Shown in pieces: positions 15,806 to 24,402 of a DNA stretch of 30,183 nucleotides. This DNA is from a virus: IMG/VR virus record IMGVR_UViG_3300022707_002102, positions 1 to 30,183 of that record. One strand, written 5' to 3'. Position numbers and translations under genes: made by a program. The notes below the pieces were generated by a model that saw only the letters and a program-made list of their open reading frames with translations, had not been told where the DNA came from and made no database searches. The number at the start of each line of letters is the position of its first letter. The first letter of the stretch is position 1.

Positions 15806-16243
15806 TTATAACAATAAAATCAATTCAGAAGGATCTTGTGGTGAAATTATTTTTTTATCTATGCCACGAATTCCAGCATCATATAAAAATTCAAGTTCTT
15901 CTGATTTATCTGCTTCTTGTGGAAGTTTCTCAAAATCAATATTTGAAGATTTTATGTGTGCATCCATTATTATTTCATTTGATATTGAATATTCAATTTT
16001 AATTGGAATATATTCAGATAAAGCCCCTTCAATTTCTTCTTGATTTTCCAAAATGATTATTCCTTTTTGATCCTGATAAGGCTGTATATCTCCACTTTTA
16101 ATAATCCTTATTTCTTTACCTGCATCAAGGTTTTGCCACCTATTTCCACACCACAAATCTTCTTTAATTTTCCCTTGCTCATTAAGTACAGATTTTGGCC
16201 TATTGCCTGTATTAAATTCAACATCAATTAAAATAGCCTTCAT
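15806..16243 (-). CDS. Hypothetical tail-module protein (145 aa)
   Basis: A soluble protein of 145 residues. The first half is beta-like with MKAILIDVEFNTGNRPKSVL and LWCGNRWQNLDAGKEIRII; the second half is acidic and ends in PSELILLL. No known catalytic motif, membrane segment or repeat is visible. It has a strong AAAGGAG site before its ATG and sits in the tail fibre region, downstream of the 225-residue repeat protein. I do not recognise it; a structural or fibre-chaperone role would be guesswork from position. Confidence 0.55.
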   Translation of the reverse strand: MKAILIDVEFNTGNRPKSVLNEQGKIKEDLWCGNRWQNLDAGKEIRIIKSGDIQPYQDQKGIIILENQEEIEGALSEYIPIKIEYSISNEIIMDAHIKSSNIDFEKLPQEADKSEELEFLYDAGIRGIDKKIISPQDPSELILLL

Positions 16244-16270
16244 TTTGTTTTCTCCTTTAATTTAAAATTA

Positions 16271-16948
16271 TTATTCACCACCAATGCCTAATCCAAAATT
16301 TGATGGAGCTGCTGCACTTCTTATAGCTGATAAATCATTTGTAGACAACTCATATATAAGATCTGTTGAAGGATTGCAATGCCATATCACATCTTCAGTT
16401 CCTCCAATTCCTCTTGGAGTAGTATCAGGAGCTATTCTGCTTCTAACTACATCAAAATTTACAACAGATAATTCATAAATTAGCCCTAAAATAAAGTCAC
16501 AATGCCAAATTGCATTCTCATCCCCACCAATTCCTTCTGGTCTATTGCTAGGACTAGCTGCACTCCTAATAACGGAAAAATCAACTGTAGACAACTCATA
16601 TATGAGAGTAGATGAATTATCTGAGTGCCATATTACAGATGTTGTTCCTCCAATTCCATTAGGTGTAGTAGAAGGACTAGATGCAAATTGTATAAGTGAG
16701 AAATCAACTGTAGATCGTCTTTGCACAAAAGCTAATGCACCAATAGAAATAGCAGTATAAATAACATCTGACATGCCTCCAACTGAAAGTAAAGATCCTG
16801 AAGTGAGATCAATACTAGATCTAATGATTGAGAAATCAACAGGTGATAGTTCAAAGATTACGCCCAAAACATCTGCATACCAAATAGTACCAGTTAATGT
16901 TGGTGGCTCCCCCTCTATTGGCCTTCCTATATATATAAAATATGGCAT
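16271..16948 (-). CDS. Beta-propeller-like repeat protein of the tail tip
   Basis: A 225-residue protein built almost wholly of five repeats of about 41 residues (roughly 15-56, 57-98, 99-138, 139-179, 180-221). The consensus is GIGG--D-IWHCD---LIYELS, then TDFSVIRSA-SPS--P. The W-H-C/S-D and YELS strands with GIGG turns look like blades of a beta-propeller, and the five-fold count fits a small closed or incomplete propeller. Repeat 2 is the most diverged. Propellers in phage tails usually bind sugars or other tail proteins. It overlaps the upstream gene by one base (TAATG) and is followed by a ribosome site for the next gene. No signal peptide or catalytic residues seen. Confidence 0.62.
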   Translation of the reverse strand: MPYFIYIGRPIEGEPPTLTGTIWYADVLGVIFELSPVDFSIIRSSIDLTSGSLLSVGGMSDVIYTAISIGALAFVQRRSTVDFSLIQFASSPSTTPNGIGGTTSVIWHSDNSSTLIYELSTVDFSVIRSAASPSNRPEGIGGDENAIWHCDFILGLIYELSVVNFDVVRSRIAPDTTPRGIGGTEDVIWHCNPSTDLIYELSTNDLSAIRSAAAPSNFGLGIGGE

Positions 16949-17649
16949 TATGGAGTAAATGTCCTTGTGAAATTCAACTGTATGTCTAAAAATTCAGCAT
17001 CTATTGATACTGATGAAACTGTTATATCTACTGGATTTCCTGCTAGAATTGTTCCAGATGGAAAATTTACTGTTGCTGATCCAGTTTCAATTGAAATTAA
17101 ATTTCCAGTTATTACTATATCATATGGAAGACTTTGGACAAATGTATAAGTTCTATTTTGTGGGACTTCTATTATTCCAGAAATAAAATCAGACTCATCA
17201 AAAGGTGCAGGAAGAGGGGCTGTTAAATCTGCTGGTTCAAATTGACTATTTGCTGCGACAAATTTTATTATCTGATCATTAGTAGGTGCAGTACCACCTA
17301 ATTTTGCAAGCTTTGCTTCTGTATAAGTTCTAGGCTCCCATTTTTCTCTGCTGCCATTAAATTGCAATAAGTCTTCATCATCAGATGGATCAACTTCATC
17401 ATCCAAAGTGCGAGGTGGATTGTGCCGAAAAGTATTAGATGATCCACCAGCACCACCATAGCCTTCATATACATTTCCAAAAGCATCTGTAAGGCCATCA
17501 CCATCATCAAATCTAAAGCTTGGCCTGACAACTCCACCTGTCATTAAAAGTTGTGGGTTTGCAGCCTTTGTAGGCTTACTATCTGGTATTGTGCTACCTC
17601 TATCTTGAGGATTTATCTGTGGCCTTCTGAGGCTTGCTTCTATTGTCAT
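16948..17649 (-). CDS. Tail tip-region protein, unknown function (233 aa)
   Basis: A soluble 233-residue protein. The N-terminal 120 residues are polar and glycine-rich with low structure signals (GGAGGSSNTFRHNPPRTLDD). The C-terminal half (about 150-233) looks like a beta-sandwich: IIEVPQNRTYTFVQSLPYDI, then ITGNLISIETGSATVNFPSG and a final QLNFTRTFTP strand. No family recognised. It overlaps the tail-hub-like gene by the ATGA arrangement and the repeat protein by one base, so the three are translated together and probably assembled into the same structure. A linker or fibre-attachment role is inference. Confidence 0.55.
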   Translation of the reverse strand: MTIEASLRRPQINPQDRGSTIPDSKPTKAANPQLLMTGGVVRPSFRFDDGDGLTDAFGNVYEGYGGAGGSSNTFRHNPPRTLDDEVDPSDDEDLLQFNGSREKWEPRTYTEAKLAKLGGTAPTNDQIIKFVAANSQFEPADLTAPLPAPFDESDFISGIIEVPQNRTYTFVQSLPYDIVITGNLISIETGSATVNFPSGTILAGNPVDITVSSVSIDAEFLDIQLNFTRTFTP

Positions 17650-19421
17650 GGAGCCTCCATATCTACATGCTTGGGCAATGTCAGATCTGAAGTTGTTATA
17701 TCAATTTGAGCAAATAATTCTGATTCAGGGTTCATGGTTTTTAAATCAATTGTAACCTCAGTTGGATTATTTTCTAAGAAAGTATCTGGCCTTCCTGTTC
17801 CATTTTCTGGGGCAGTTATATTTTCATTTTGAAATCCTATGTTTTGGGATTCACCATCACCAGTTACAGTAACATTATCAATTAAAAATTGATCATCACT
17901 CTCCATAGCAGGAACATCAATTGGCTCATCAATAGTTGGCAAAGATGTTAACTCATAAAATACAGAGCTATTCATTGCTGAAGCCCCAAATTGATTATCA
18001 TAAGATATCAATCCAACTTCTGTTCCAGATCCTGAGCTATCTTCCCCATTGCCAATACAAGATTGTAAAGTTATTTGTGCAGTTTGCTGTCCACTATCCC
18101 CATCTATCTCAAGAATATATCCTGCAACTTTACCAAGGATTGATCCACCAGGCAAACGATCATCAGTGAATCTTAAGCTTTGGTCAACTGTAATTTCTAT
18201 AAGATCATTCAGATCACCCTCTATTCTAGTCTCAATAACTCTATTGGCATATTTAAGTCTGGCCATCCCTCTAAGAATTGCATTTTCAAATACCTCTGTG
18301 CCAAGAGTTGTTAAATCTCCAATGCCATCAAAAAAGAAAGAAGGCAATTTTGCATCAAAAACTGAACCTTGAGCTGGTGAAGTAGGATCTTGTAAGCGTA
18401 TTGATATTTCTTCTGTCTTATCGCCACGCAAGGAATAATCTTGTATTGAGATTGAAAGAGATGTTGATGCTGTCTCTCTACGTTTTTGTTCATATATTGC
18501 TTGTAACTTTAGATCTCCTGAATACCAAACTCTTGGAACTGATACTGGCCTGGTTGCAGGAGTTGCACCTGTTGATGTAGGAAAATCTGTACCATTCACA
18601 AGTATAGTTGGTGATCTTAAATCAGCTTGAACAAGGCCAAAGCCATTTGCCACTGGTGTTATTTTACTTTCAATTATGCTATATCCATTGGGGATGCTGA
18701 CGCCTTGCCAAGCATCTTCAAATGATAAAGGAGTAAGGGAATTTATTTGTGCAGATCCTATGGCTGAATTAGTAAATTCTGCAGTTATTGCGAGACCAGC
18801 ATCAACAATGCCAATTCCAAATTGCTCCCATTGAACCTCTATATTTATATTCACTGTTTTTACAGGTGGGTCACCAATCTCCCACCTAATGGTATCAAAT
18901 AAAACCCTAGTTCCAAGATCAACAGTGCTTGTGCCTTCTATTATATCTGATAGGCTTAGTGCATTTGTCACCCTGTCCCAATATAGTAATGATGATCTTG
19001 CTTCTAATATGTCTGCTGCATCACCTCTTCTGTCTTCTGGGATAAACAATTCATTATAAAATGGTGCAACTTTCAAGGTATCAAGGAATGAAGCTTGAAC
19101 AGTTTCCCAATCTTCTGGTTGAGCTATGTAACTTATCCTTACAGTTTTTGTTCCTAAATCTGTTGGAAATCCAATTACTCTTCCTGAGAATAAAAGGACT
19201 ACTCCAGAGCCACTTTCAAATGAAATAAATATGCGCTTTTTTCTAGATGGATTTAAAAGCCCTGATCCAATATTTTTAACTTCTATTTCAGCTGATGCAA
19301 AATTTCCTTCAGATTGATCTATCTGTAAATTGAAAACTTTCTCATCTTCTCTATTGTGGACTACTGGATTAAAAACTTCTCCAGCATCAACAAGAGCAAA
19401 ATATAGTGTTCCAACTGTCAC
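17646..19421 (-). CDS. Tail hub / tip protein
   Basis: A 591-residue virion protein. The N-terminal 110 residues show the beta-strand pattern of phage tail hub domains: FNLQIDQSEGNFASAEIEVK, IFISFESGSGVVLLFSGRVI and TKTVRISYIAQPEDWETVQA. A middle section (about 130-330) includes ILEARSSLLYWDRVTNALSL. The last 200 residues are rich in Asp, Ser and Thr, as in flexible appendage connectors. Gene order (after the tape measure and one small tail gene, before fibres) is where a siphophage places its hub or tip. I do not see a lysozyme or peptidase motif. The exact family is not certain. The start overlaps the previous gene's stop by one base. Confidence 0.6.
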   Translation of the reverse strand: MTVGTLYFALVDAGEVFNPVVHNREDEKVFNLQIDQSEGNFASAEIEVKNIGSGLLNPSRKKRIFISFESGSGVVLLFSGRVIGFPTDLGTKTVRISYIAQPEDWETVQASFLDTLKVAPFYNELFIPEDRRGDAADILEARSSLLYWDRVTNALSLSDIIEGTSTVDLGTRVLFDTIRWEIGDPPVKTVNINIEVQWEQFGIGIVDAGLAITAEFTNSAIGSAQINSLTPLSFEDAWQGVSIPNGYSIIESKITPVANGFGLVQADLRSPTILVNGTDFPTSTGATPATRPVSVPRVWYSGDLKLQAIYEQKRRETASTSLSISIQDYSLRGDKTEEISIRLQDPTSPAQGSVFDAKLPSFFFDGIGDLTTLGTEVFENAILRGMARLKYANRVIETRIEGDLNDLIEITVDQSLRFTDDRLPGGSILGKVAGYILEIDGDSGQQTAQITLQSCIGNGEDSSGSGTEVGLISYDNQFGASAMNSSVFYELTSLPTIDEPIDVPAMESDDQFLIDNVTVTGDGESQNIGFQNENITAPENGTGRPDTFLENNPTEVTIDLKTMNPESELFAQIDITTSDLTLPKHVDMEAP

Positions 19422-19936
19422 TAAACTTCCTCCAGATCAATTGTCCAGCCTTCCTCAGCAGCATATTCATCAATATTAAAGCTCATAGCAACAACCAGCA
19501 TAGTGAGAATGGGCCTAAATTCTACATATTTAACTGCACTAACAAATGTTATATCTCTATCAACAACAGTATTAACTGCAACCTTATCCCCATTAACATC
19601 TCTTCCAACTATGCTAGATACAACTGGATCTCTAATCAATGTAAATGAAGTTGTAGGAACTAATTCTGATTGCCGTAAATTCTCTATAAATTCAACAATC
19701 AACTGGCTACCTTTCCATATTCCTGCTAATGTTGGGCTTGCCTGATCTATTGTACTAACTTGTGATTCAAATTTCCTATTCTCAACTCTTGTCAAATCAA
19801 TAAGCTCACCATTGACAGTTCTTCTAAGGTCACCATTATCTATGGGCTGTAGAGTTTGTGATATTCCTCTTCCAGCTCCAATAGGAATAACAAGATCACC
19901 TAAGACTAAAATTGTTTCATTACTCATTTTATCCAC
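19421..19936 (-). CDS. Tail protein following the tape measure (distal-tail-like)
   Basis: A 171-residue protein, probably beta-rich: ETILVLGDLVIPIGAGRGIS, then LRRTVNGELIDLTRVENRKF and FTLIRDPVVSSIVGRDVNGD. In siphophages the gene after the tape measure usually encodes the distal tail or minor tail protein that joins tube to tip; that position is the main evidence. Two starts are possible: ATG 19936, or ATG 19927 which forms an ATGA overlap with the tape-measure stop and has GGTGG at better spacing. I prefer 19927 (168 residues). No catalytic motif is seen. Confidence 0.55.
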   Translation of the reverse strand: MDKMSNETILVLGDLVIPIGAGRGISQTLQPIDNGDLRRTVNGELIDLTRVENRKFESQVSTIDQASPTLAGIWKGSQLIVEFIENLRQSELVPTTSFTLIRDPVVSSIVGRDVNGDKVAVNTVVDRDITFVSAVKYVEFRPILTMLVVAMSFNIDEYAAEEGWTIDLEEV

Positions 19937-22470
19937 CCAGGTTTGTTGGCTGATTGCCTCATATCATTCCCTCTTAATTCTCTTTGTAATCTTTGGGCTG
20001 TACTTTCTGTAGCAGTAACATCAAAAGATTCACCACCAGGTAAGACAAGTGTTATTGGCCTTCCAGAAGTTCCAATGCTTCCAGAAGATACAGCTATTGG
20101 TCTAAGGGATGGTGAGGATAAGCCAATACTAGAATTCAAGGCATCTACAAGACCACCATCAGCAAAGCCCCTCATAACAGGTAATATCCCATTATTAATA
20201 GAGTTCATAAATCCAACTCCAAGCTTTTTAACTGATGATGCTTTTACTACATATTCACCTCTGCTCAACTTTGCCATTATTGAATCACTTGTTCCAGTTC
20301 CTGGGCCATGTACAGATCCACCTTTAGAGAAATTACCTGCAAATCCAGAAACTCTTAAGGCTGCTAATTCTTGTGGAGAAACAGATCTGTTTCTAGCATT
20401 AGGATCAAGAATGCTTCCAGGTTTTGGCTTTATTGCTGCTATTTCTTCTGTTTGTTTTTTGAGATTGTCTGAAGTCTTCTTTGCTACATCAGTTGCTCTT
20501 TTAAAGAAATTTATAAATCCATTAAATAATCCTTTAAGAAAATCTACTGTTCTTGTGAATATCCTCTTTATGTCTTCTCCAAGTTTAGTAAATGCTAGCC
20601 TTATTCCCTCAGACATTTGTGCACCAAGGCCTGGACTAAATATTTCAACTATGGCTGCTGCAACTTGTGCAACTATCTGAATTATTGCAAGAAAGCCTTT
20701 TCCAATATTAGTAAGTTGTGTAACAAAGAAATTAAATACAGCAGTGGCTACATCTTTTAATATTTGAAGTGCCTTTTCCCACCCAATAGTCTGATCAATT
20801 AAAACACCTATAGCTATGGCAATTCCTACAAGGCCAAGGCCAAGTAATGCAATTCTAAGAGCACCTAGAGCAGTGCCCAATATGCCAACAGATCCAGCTG
20901 TGGTTACCAAGCCTGCACCAAATCCTATTATCACAGCTCCAATCCTAACGATAATTGGCAATAAAGTTGTACTAATGATTGTCACTAATAGCCTTATGAT
21001 AGATATAACCAATAGTGCACTAGATCCCAGCAATCTAAATGCACCAGAGAATTGGAATATTGCAGCAATAAATGCAAGAGTTAATCCAGATCCAAGTCCT
21101 AGAGCTTTAGCCAAAGCATCAAGAAATCCAAGTACAGACTTTACTATTGGAGCTATAAAATTAAAAACTTCTTTTATTGAATTAAAGAATAATTTCGCAG
21201 CATCAACAAATTGTGTAAATTTTGTTCTTATCTCTTCAACAAGTTGTGGAAAATTTGCCCTTAGTTTTTGCACAAACTCTAAAGCACTATCACCTATTGA
21301 TTTAAAGAAATTAACAATTGGCTTATTGAATTTTTTTATAAGATCAGATATCAAATTAAAGAATTCTATCAAAGCTGGACCAACAGATTCTCCTATATCT
21401 TTTACAAGGACTTTGAATGTCTGCCTCAGTCTATTCGTAGCAAATGCCAATGTTCCTTGTTTTTCTTCAAGAGCATCACTAAATGTAGTAGCAAGTTGCG
21501 TCTTGTCATTTAACTCTCCAAGAATATTGGTGGCTTTGGAAAAGTTGTCATTGGCTACAGCAAGTGCAAAATTTCTAGCCTCTACAGATCCAAATAATTT
21601 AACAAAGCTTTCTGTTGTAAAATTAGCTGAATTTGCAGCATCTTGTAAAACTCCAGTTAATCCTTTTGCCCTTAAAGCTTGTGCATCAAAAGAAATTCCA
21701 AGGCGTTCTGCCTCTTCTCTAGCTGCTGCTGTTGGTTTTTGTATATTATCTATGGCACCACGCAATCCAGTAAAGGCTGCCTTTGTTCGTATGCCAGCTG
21801 CTGTTGATGCTGATACTGTTGCAAGAAGTTCTTCAAAACTAATTCCAGCTGCTTTAGCTTGTGATGCTACTAAACCAACAGATCCAGCCAATTCTTCTAT
21901 TGTAGTCTTTCCGAATTTCTGAGCTGTAAAGAATTTTTGTGAGATCTCTTCTGCTGTTCCAGCCTCATCGCCAAATGCACCAAGAGCAGAAGTAAGCCCA
22001 TCAACAGCTATAGCTGTATCTGTACCACCAGCAATAGCAAGTTCAGTGGCTATGCCGAGAGTTGTAATTGCATCAGCAGCATCAACCCCAGCAGATATAA
22101 GATCAAATAATCCCTTATTTAGATTTTCAAATGTCTCTCCAGTTTCTTGGCTTAAATCAGTAATTCCCTTTTTTAACCCTTCAACCCCATCCTCAAGAGA
22201 TCCTACTGCAAAAGATCCATCATCAAGAAGAGTAACAACATTCGTAAAATCATCTTCAAATTTAGCAAAGCTGACTGCAGCACCAGCCAGGGCAGCTCCA
22301 GCAGCAACTCCAACTCTAGTTATATTGGTTGCGAAGCGTGTTGCATCAGAACTAAATTTCTTGAAGTTTTTGCCAACATTTTTAGCAGAACTGCTAATTT
22401 GCTTAAAAGCTTTGTTAAGCTCCTTAAGACCTGTTATCTTAAATACTGCTGTTACATCAAACTGTGCCAC
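19924..22470 (-). CDS. Tail tape measure protein (TP901-type)
   Basis: An 848-residue protein that sets tail length and helps DNA enter the cell. The start is GTG 22470, with AAGGA nine bases upstream inside the preceding gene. Residues 1-70 are helical and basic; about 70-350 match the TP901 core, for example SFAKFEDDFTNVVTLLDDGS and GGTDTAIAVDGLTSALGAFG, then GTAEEISQKFF and GISFEELLATVSAST. Residues 463-560 are strongly hydrophobic (LLVISIIRLLVTIISTTLLP and following), likely membrane-active. Near 725-780 is GPGTGTSDSIMAKLSRGEYV, a motif common in tape measures. By the lambda rule of about 1.5 angstrom per residue the tail would be near 120-130 nm; that is an estimate. Confidence 0.92.
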   Translation of the reverse strand: MAQFDVTAVFKITGLKELNKAFKQISSSAKNVGKNFKKFSSDATRFATNITRVGVAAGAALAGAAVSFAKFEDDFTNVVTLLDDGSFAVGSLEDGVEGLKKGITDLSQETGETFENLNKGLFDLISAGVDAADAITTLGIATELAIAGGTDTAIAVDGLTSALGAFGDEAGTAEEISQKFFTAQKFGKTTIEELAGSVGLVASQAKAAGISFEELLATVSASTAAGIRTKAAFTGLRGAIDNIQKPTAAAREEAERLGISFDAQALRAKGLTGVLQDAANSANFTTESFVKLFGSVEARNFALAVANDNFSKATNILGELNDKTQLATTFSDALEEKQGTLAFATNRLRQTFKVLVKDIGESVGPALIEFFNLISDLIKKFNKPIVNFFKSIGDSALEFVQKLRANFPQLVEEIRTKFTQFVDAAKLFFNSIKEVFNFIAPIVKSVLGFLDALAKALGLGSGLTLAFIAAIFQFSGAFRLLGSSALLVISIIRLLVTIISTTLLPIIVRIGAVIIGFGAGLVTTAGSVGILGTALGALRIALLGLGLVGIAIAIGVLIDQTIGWEKALQILKDVATAVFNFFVTQLTNIGKGFLAIIQIVAQVAAAIVEIFSPGLGAQMSEGIRLAFTKLGEDIKRIFTRTVDFLKGLFNGFINFFKRATDVAKKTSDNLKKQTEEIAAIKPKPGSILDPNARNRSVSPQELAALRVSGFAGNFSKGGSVHGPGTGTSDSIMAKLSRGEYVVKASSVKKLGVGFMNSINNGILPVMRGFADGGLVDALNSSIGLSSPSLRPIAVSSGSIGTSGRPITLVLPGGESFDVTATESTAQRLQRELRGNDMRQSANKPGWIK

Positions 22471-22666
22471 TCGTTAATTCCTTCATAAGCTTCTTGGCAC
22501 CTTTCTCATCTGCATGCATTGCATTCTGAGTAATGATGAACATATTGGCTAGATCTTCACTTCTCCTATTTTGTGCAAGCTCACAATATCCTGCTGCTTG
22601 CTTTGGAGTATATTTGTATGGATTATTATGTCCATGAGATATTAGCCTTTCAACAGCTTGTGCCAA
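22457..22666 (-). CDS. Tail assembly chaperone, T-type extension (frameshift product)
   Basis: A frame of 69 residues from a TTG at 22666, but the same frame is open upstream to 22813, inside the previous gene. There is no ribosome binding site before the TTG, and the frame is exactly -1 relative to the upstream chaperone. This is the lambda G/GT arrangement, so I read it as the C-terminal extension made by -1 frameshifting rather than a separate gene. The conserved-looking part runs LAQAVERLISHGHNNPYKYT, PKQAAGYCELAQNRRSEDLA and NMFIITQNA. The T part would recruit the tape measure and tail tube subunits. The stop overlaps the tape measure start by 14 bases. Confidence 0.68.
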   Translation of the reverse strand: MAQAVERLISHGHNNPYKYTPKQAAGYCELAQNRRSEDLANMFIITQNAMHADEKGAKKLMKELTSGTV

Positions 22667-22671
22667 TATTA

Positions 22672-23127
22672 TTAAGAAACTGGTGTCAGGTGTGTTTCCT
22701 CTTTTTCCTTCAGACTTTCTTTCAAATCCTTGGAAACTTGAATCACATTTGCCTTTTTGGCTGCCTCTGTCACCCGTTTGAAAAAATTTGTTGCACCCCC
22801 TGGGAATGATTCCTCAATTATTGCTTGGGCAACTTCCCAGCTATCTTCTGGGTTCATAGCCTTACATGTTTCAATTACTTCTTTATTTCCAGGATGGCCA
22901 AGGCCTGCTGCCAAAAATGAGGCAACTATTTCTTCACCAAGATCCATCATGTTTTCAAGATCCATGACTTGCTCACCATCAGTATTGAACATCTTGAAAA
23001 GCTCTGGGTGGGATTTTATAAGGTGGACTATCCCACCAATGCTCAATCCAGTTACTTCCAAATCTCCATATTTATGAGTTGCTACAATCCTTGGATTGGG
23101 TGCAACATCAAGAATATTAACAGACAT
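22672..23127 (-). CDS. Tail assembly chaperone, G-type
   Basis: A 151-residue acidic protein between tail tube and tape measure, the place of lambda gpG. It has a strand-rich start (MSVNILDVAPNPRIVATHKY, GDLEVTGLSIGGIVHLIKSH), a helical middle (VMDLENMMDLGEEIVASFLA, EVIETCKAMNP) and a charged end (KANVIQVSKDLKESLKEKEE). AAAGGA lies before the ATG. Chaperones of this type coat the tape measure while the tube polymerises and do not stay in the virion. The frame terminates at TAA 22672; a -1 shift before it would give a longer product (see frameshift site). Length fits gpG (140 residues). Confidence 0.72.
   Translation of the reverse strand: MSVNILDVAPNPRIVATHKYGDLEVTGLSIGGIVHLIKSHPELFKMFNTDGEQVMDLENMMDLGEEIVASFLAAGLGHPGNKEVIETCKAMNPEDSWEVAQAIIEESFPGGATNFFKRVTEAAKKANVIQVSKDLKESLKEKEETHLTPVS
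22702..22708 (-). promoter_or_regulatory. Candidate -1 frameshift site (GGAAAAA), alternative at 22780-22786
   Basis: Near the end of the G-type chaperone the zero-frame codons AAG GAA AAA GAG contain GGAAAAAG; slipping back one base re-pairs AAA with AAA and GAA with GGA (one wobble). The -1 frame is open from 22813 to 22459. A textbook heptamer T TTT TTC lies further up at 22786-22780 in the correct phase. Both are possible; the later site keeps the charged helix of the G frame in the fusion and is closer to the lambda position, while the earlier has the better heptamer. Confidence 0.5.
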
Positions 23128-23143
23128 TATTTATCCTTTCTAA

Positions 23144-23938
23144 TTAAGCTCCAATTAGATCTTGTTCAAATCCAAGTTGGAATTCTGGTGGTTGTGTCTC
23201 ATCAAGGAATACACGCCCAACAATTTCAATTGTATCAATATCTTCATCAGAAACATAGTTTCTTTCTCCATCAGGTCTAAGTTCAACATCATGAAGTGTA
23301 ACCATAACTCTTGGGCCTTGATCATTTGTTCCACGAATTATAAGTTTTCCACGATTTGAAGATTTACTACCAATGCCTATTTTCTTAAATCCATCTGCCG
23401 AAAGTACTTCAATTCCATCATAAGTAATTTCAACATCACCATCACCACCAGCAGGTATGCTCAGAAGCTGAACAAATCCACCAGCAGAATCAAGTTTAAA
23501 ATCTGTGTCCAAAACATAAGGGGTTGTAGTAGCTCCATCAGTAATTACTACATTCTCAACCTCAAATGCATCAAGCTGGAATATTTCACCATCATGAGCA
23601 GGAGATGTAAAGGACTTAGTCAAGCCAACTTGAGAAGCTTGGAGTAAATCTGTTGAATCACCAAGTAGAGAAAGTGCTCTATTTACATCAGAAAGTTGTG
23701 CCAAGGTGAAATTAACTACAGCATCAATTTGTTGAACAATTGTAATGGCAAGTTTTTTAATTCCTGCTTCATTTGTAAAGCGTTCAATTTCTTCAACTGT
23801 GGGTGTAATGGTTATTTCATCAGTATCACCAAGAAGAATAAATGCAGCATCACCTTGTGGCTTAAATAATAGGTGTGCTTTTGGTATTGCATAAAGCTCA
23901 TTGGGTAAAGTTCTGAATTGTATTCCTGCAGTAGTCAT
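23144..23938 (-). CDS. Major tail tube protein
   Basis: A 264-residue beta-rich protein that forms the stacked rings of the tail tube. It is preceded by the terminator-like protein and followed by the chaperone pair and the tape measure, the fixed siphophage order. Segments such as ITITPTVEEIERFTNEAGIK, FTLAQLSDVNRALSLLGDST and GKLIIRGTNDQGPRVMVTLH show the alternating pattern of the tube fold, with a probable second Ig-like unit near 110-180 (VENVVITDGATTTPYVLDTD). The start overlaps the previous stop (ATGA) and has a strong GGAGG site, consistent with high expression. No other family fits this position as well. Confidence 0.78.
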   Translation of the reverse strand: MTTAGIQFRTLPNELYAIPKAHLLFKPQGDAAFILLGDTDEITITPTVEEIERFTNEAGIKKLAITIVQQIDAVVNFTLAQLSDVNRALSLLGDSTDLLQASQVGLTKSFTSPAHDGEIFQLDAFEVENVVITDGATTTPYVLDTDFKLDSAGGFVQLLSIPAGGDGDVEITYDGIEVLSADGFKKIGIGSKSSNRGKLIIRGTNDQGPRVMVTLHDVELRPDGERNYVSDEDIDTIEIVGRVFLDETQPPEFQLGFEQDLIGA

Positions 23939-24402
23939 GAGAATGGACCTCCTGTTGTATTAGTTAATGGGGTGCTTGAATTCCCCTGTTGGGTTAAAAC
24001 TGTTGATATAAAAGAAATCCTAGCTGCTCCAGTTGGTGCATCAGGCTCCCCACCAATTAATAAATTAACTTCTGATAATCTAGTCTTATTTGCTACACCA
24101 CCCAAAGTCTGATCATTCAATACTACATTCTCAATTGCTTCAGCAAGGGGATCTATAGCATTTTCTAAAAGGTCATTGGCTCTAGCAAAAGCATATACAA
24201 CAGTTTCAATAAGTCTCTTTTGAACTCTTTGATTTTGCTTTGTTTGATTCTCTATGCCTTCATTCTCAGTAAATATTAATGCTGCTGGCAAATCTTCCTT
24301 GCCGAGAGGATACACTCTACTTTCAAATGTGCTGTCAACAAGCTCTGGTACAGTCTTTACCAGAGCAGTGATGGCATTTCTTACTTGTTGTCTAACATGC
24401 AT
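23935..24402 (-). CDS. Tail terminator protein (gpU-like)
   Basis: A 155-residue protein with an N-terminal helix (MHVRQQVRNAITALVKTVPE), a strand stretch (SRVYPLGKEDLPAALIFTEN), a long segment around RLIETVVYAFARANDLLENA and the pattern of gpU-type terminators in gene position between the head-tail connector and tail tube. It would cap the finished tube and join it to the head. The last 25 residues are Ser/Thr/Gly-rich and probably flexible. Start and stop overlap neighbours (TGATG on one side, ATGA on the other). Length is near lambda gpU (131). Confidence 0.65.
   Translation of the reverse strand: MHVRQQVRNAITALVKTVPELVDSTFESRVYPLGKEDLPAALIFTENEGIENQTKQNQRVQKRLIETVVYAFARANDLLENAIDPLAEAIENVVLNDQTLGGVANKTRLSEVNLLIGGEPDAPTGAARISFISTVLTQQGNSSTPLTNTTGGPFS

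Noticed and set aside
19943-20680. Plus-strand 245-codon frame at the 3' end of the tape measure gene
   Set aside because: Another shadow; no ribosome site and overlapped entirely by the confident minus-strand gene.
20816-21922. Plus-strand open frame of 368 codons inside the tape measure gene
   Set aside because: It is the antisense shadow of a low-stop, Ala/Leu/Ile-rich coding region; no ribosome site, no plausible domain pattern, and the opposite frame is a clear TP901 tape measure.
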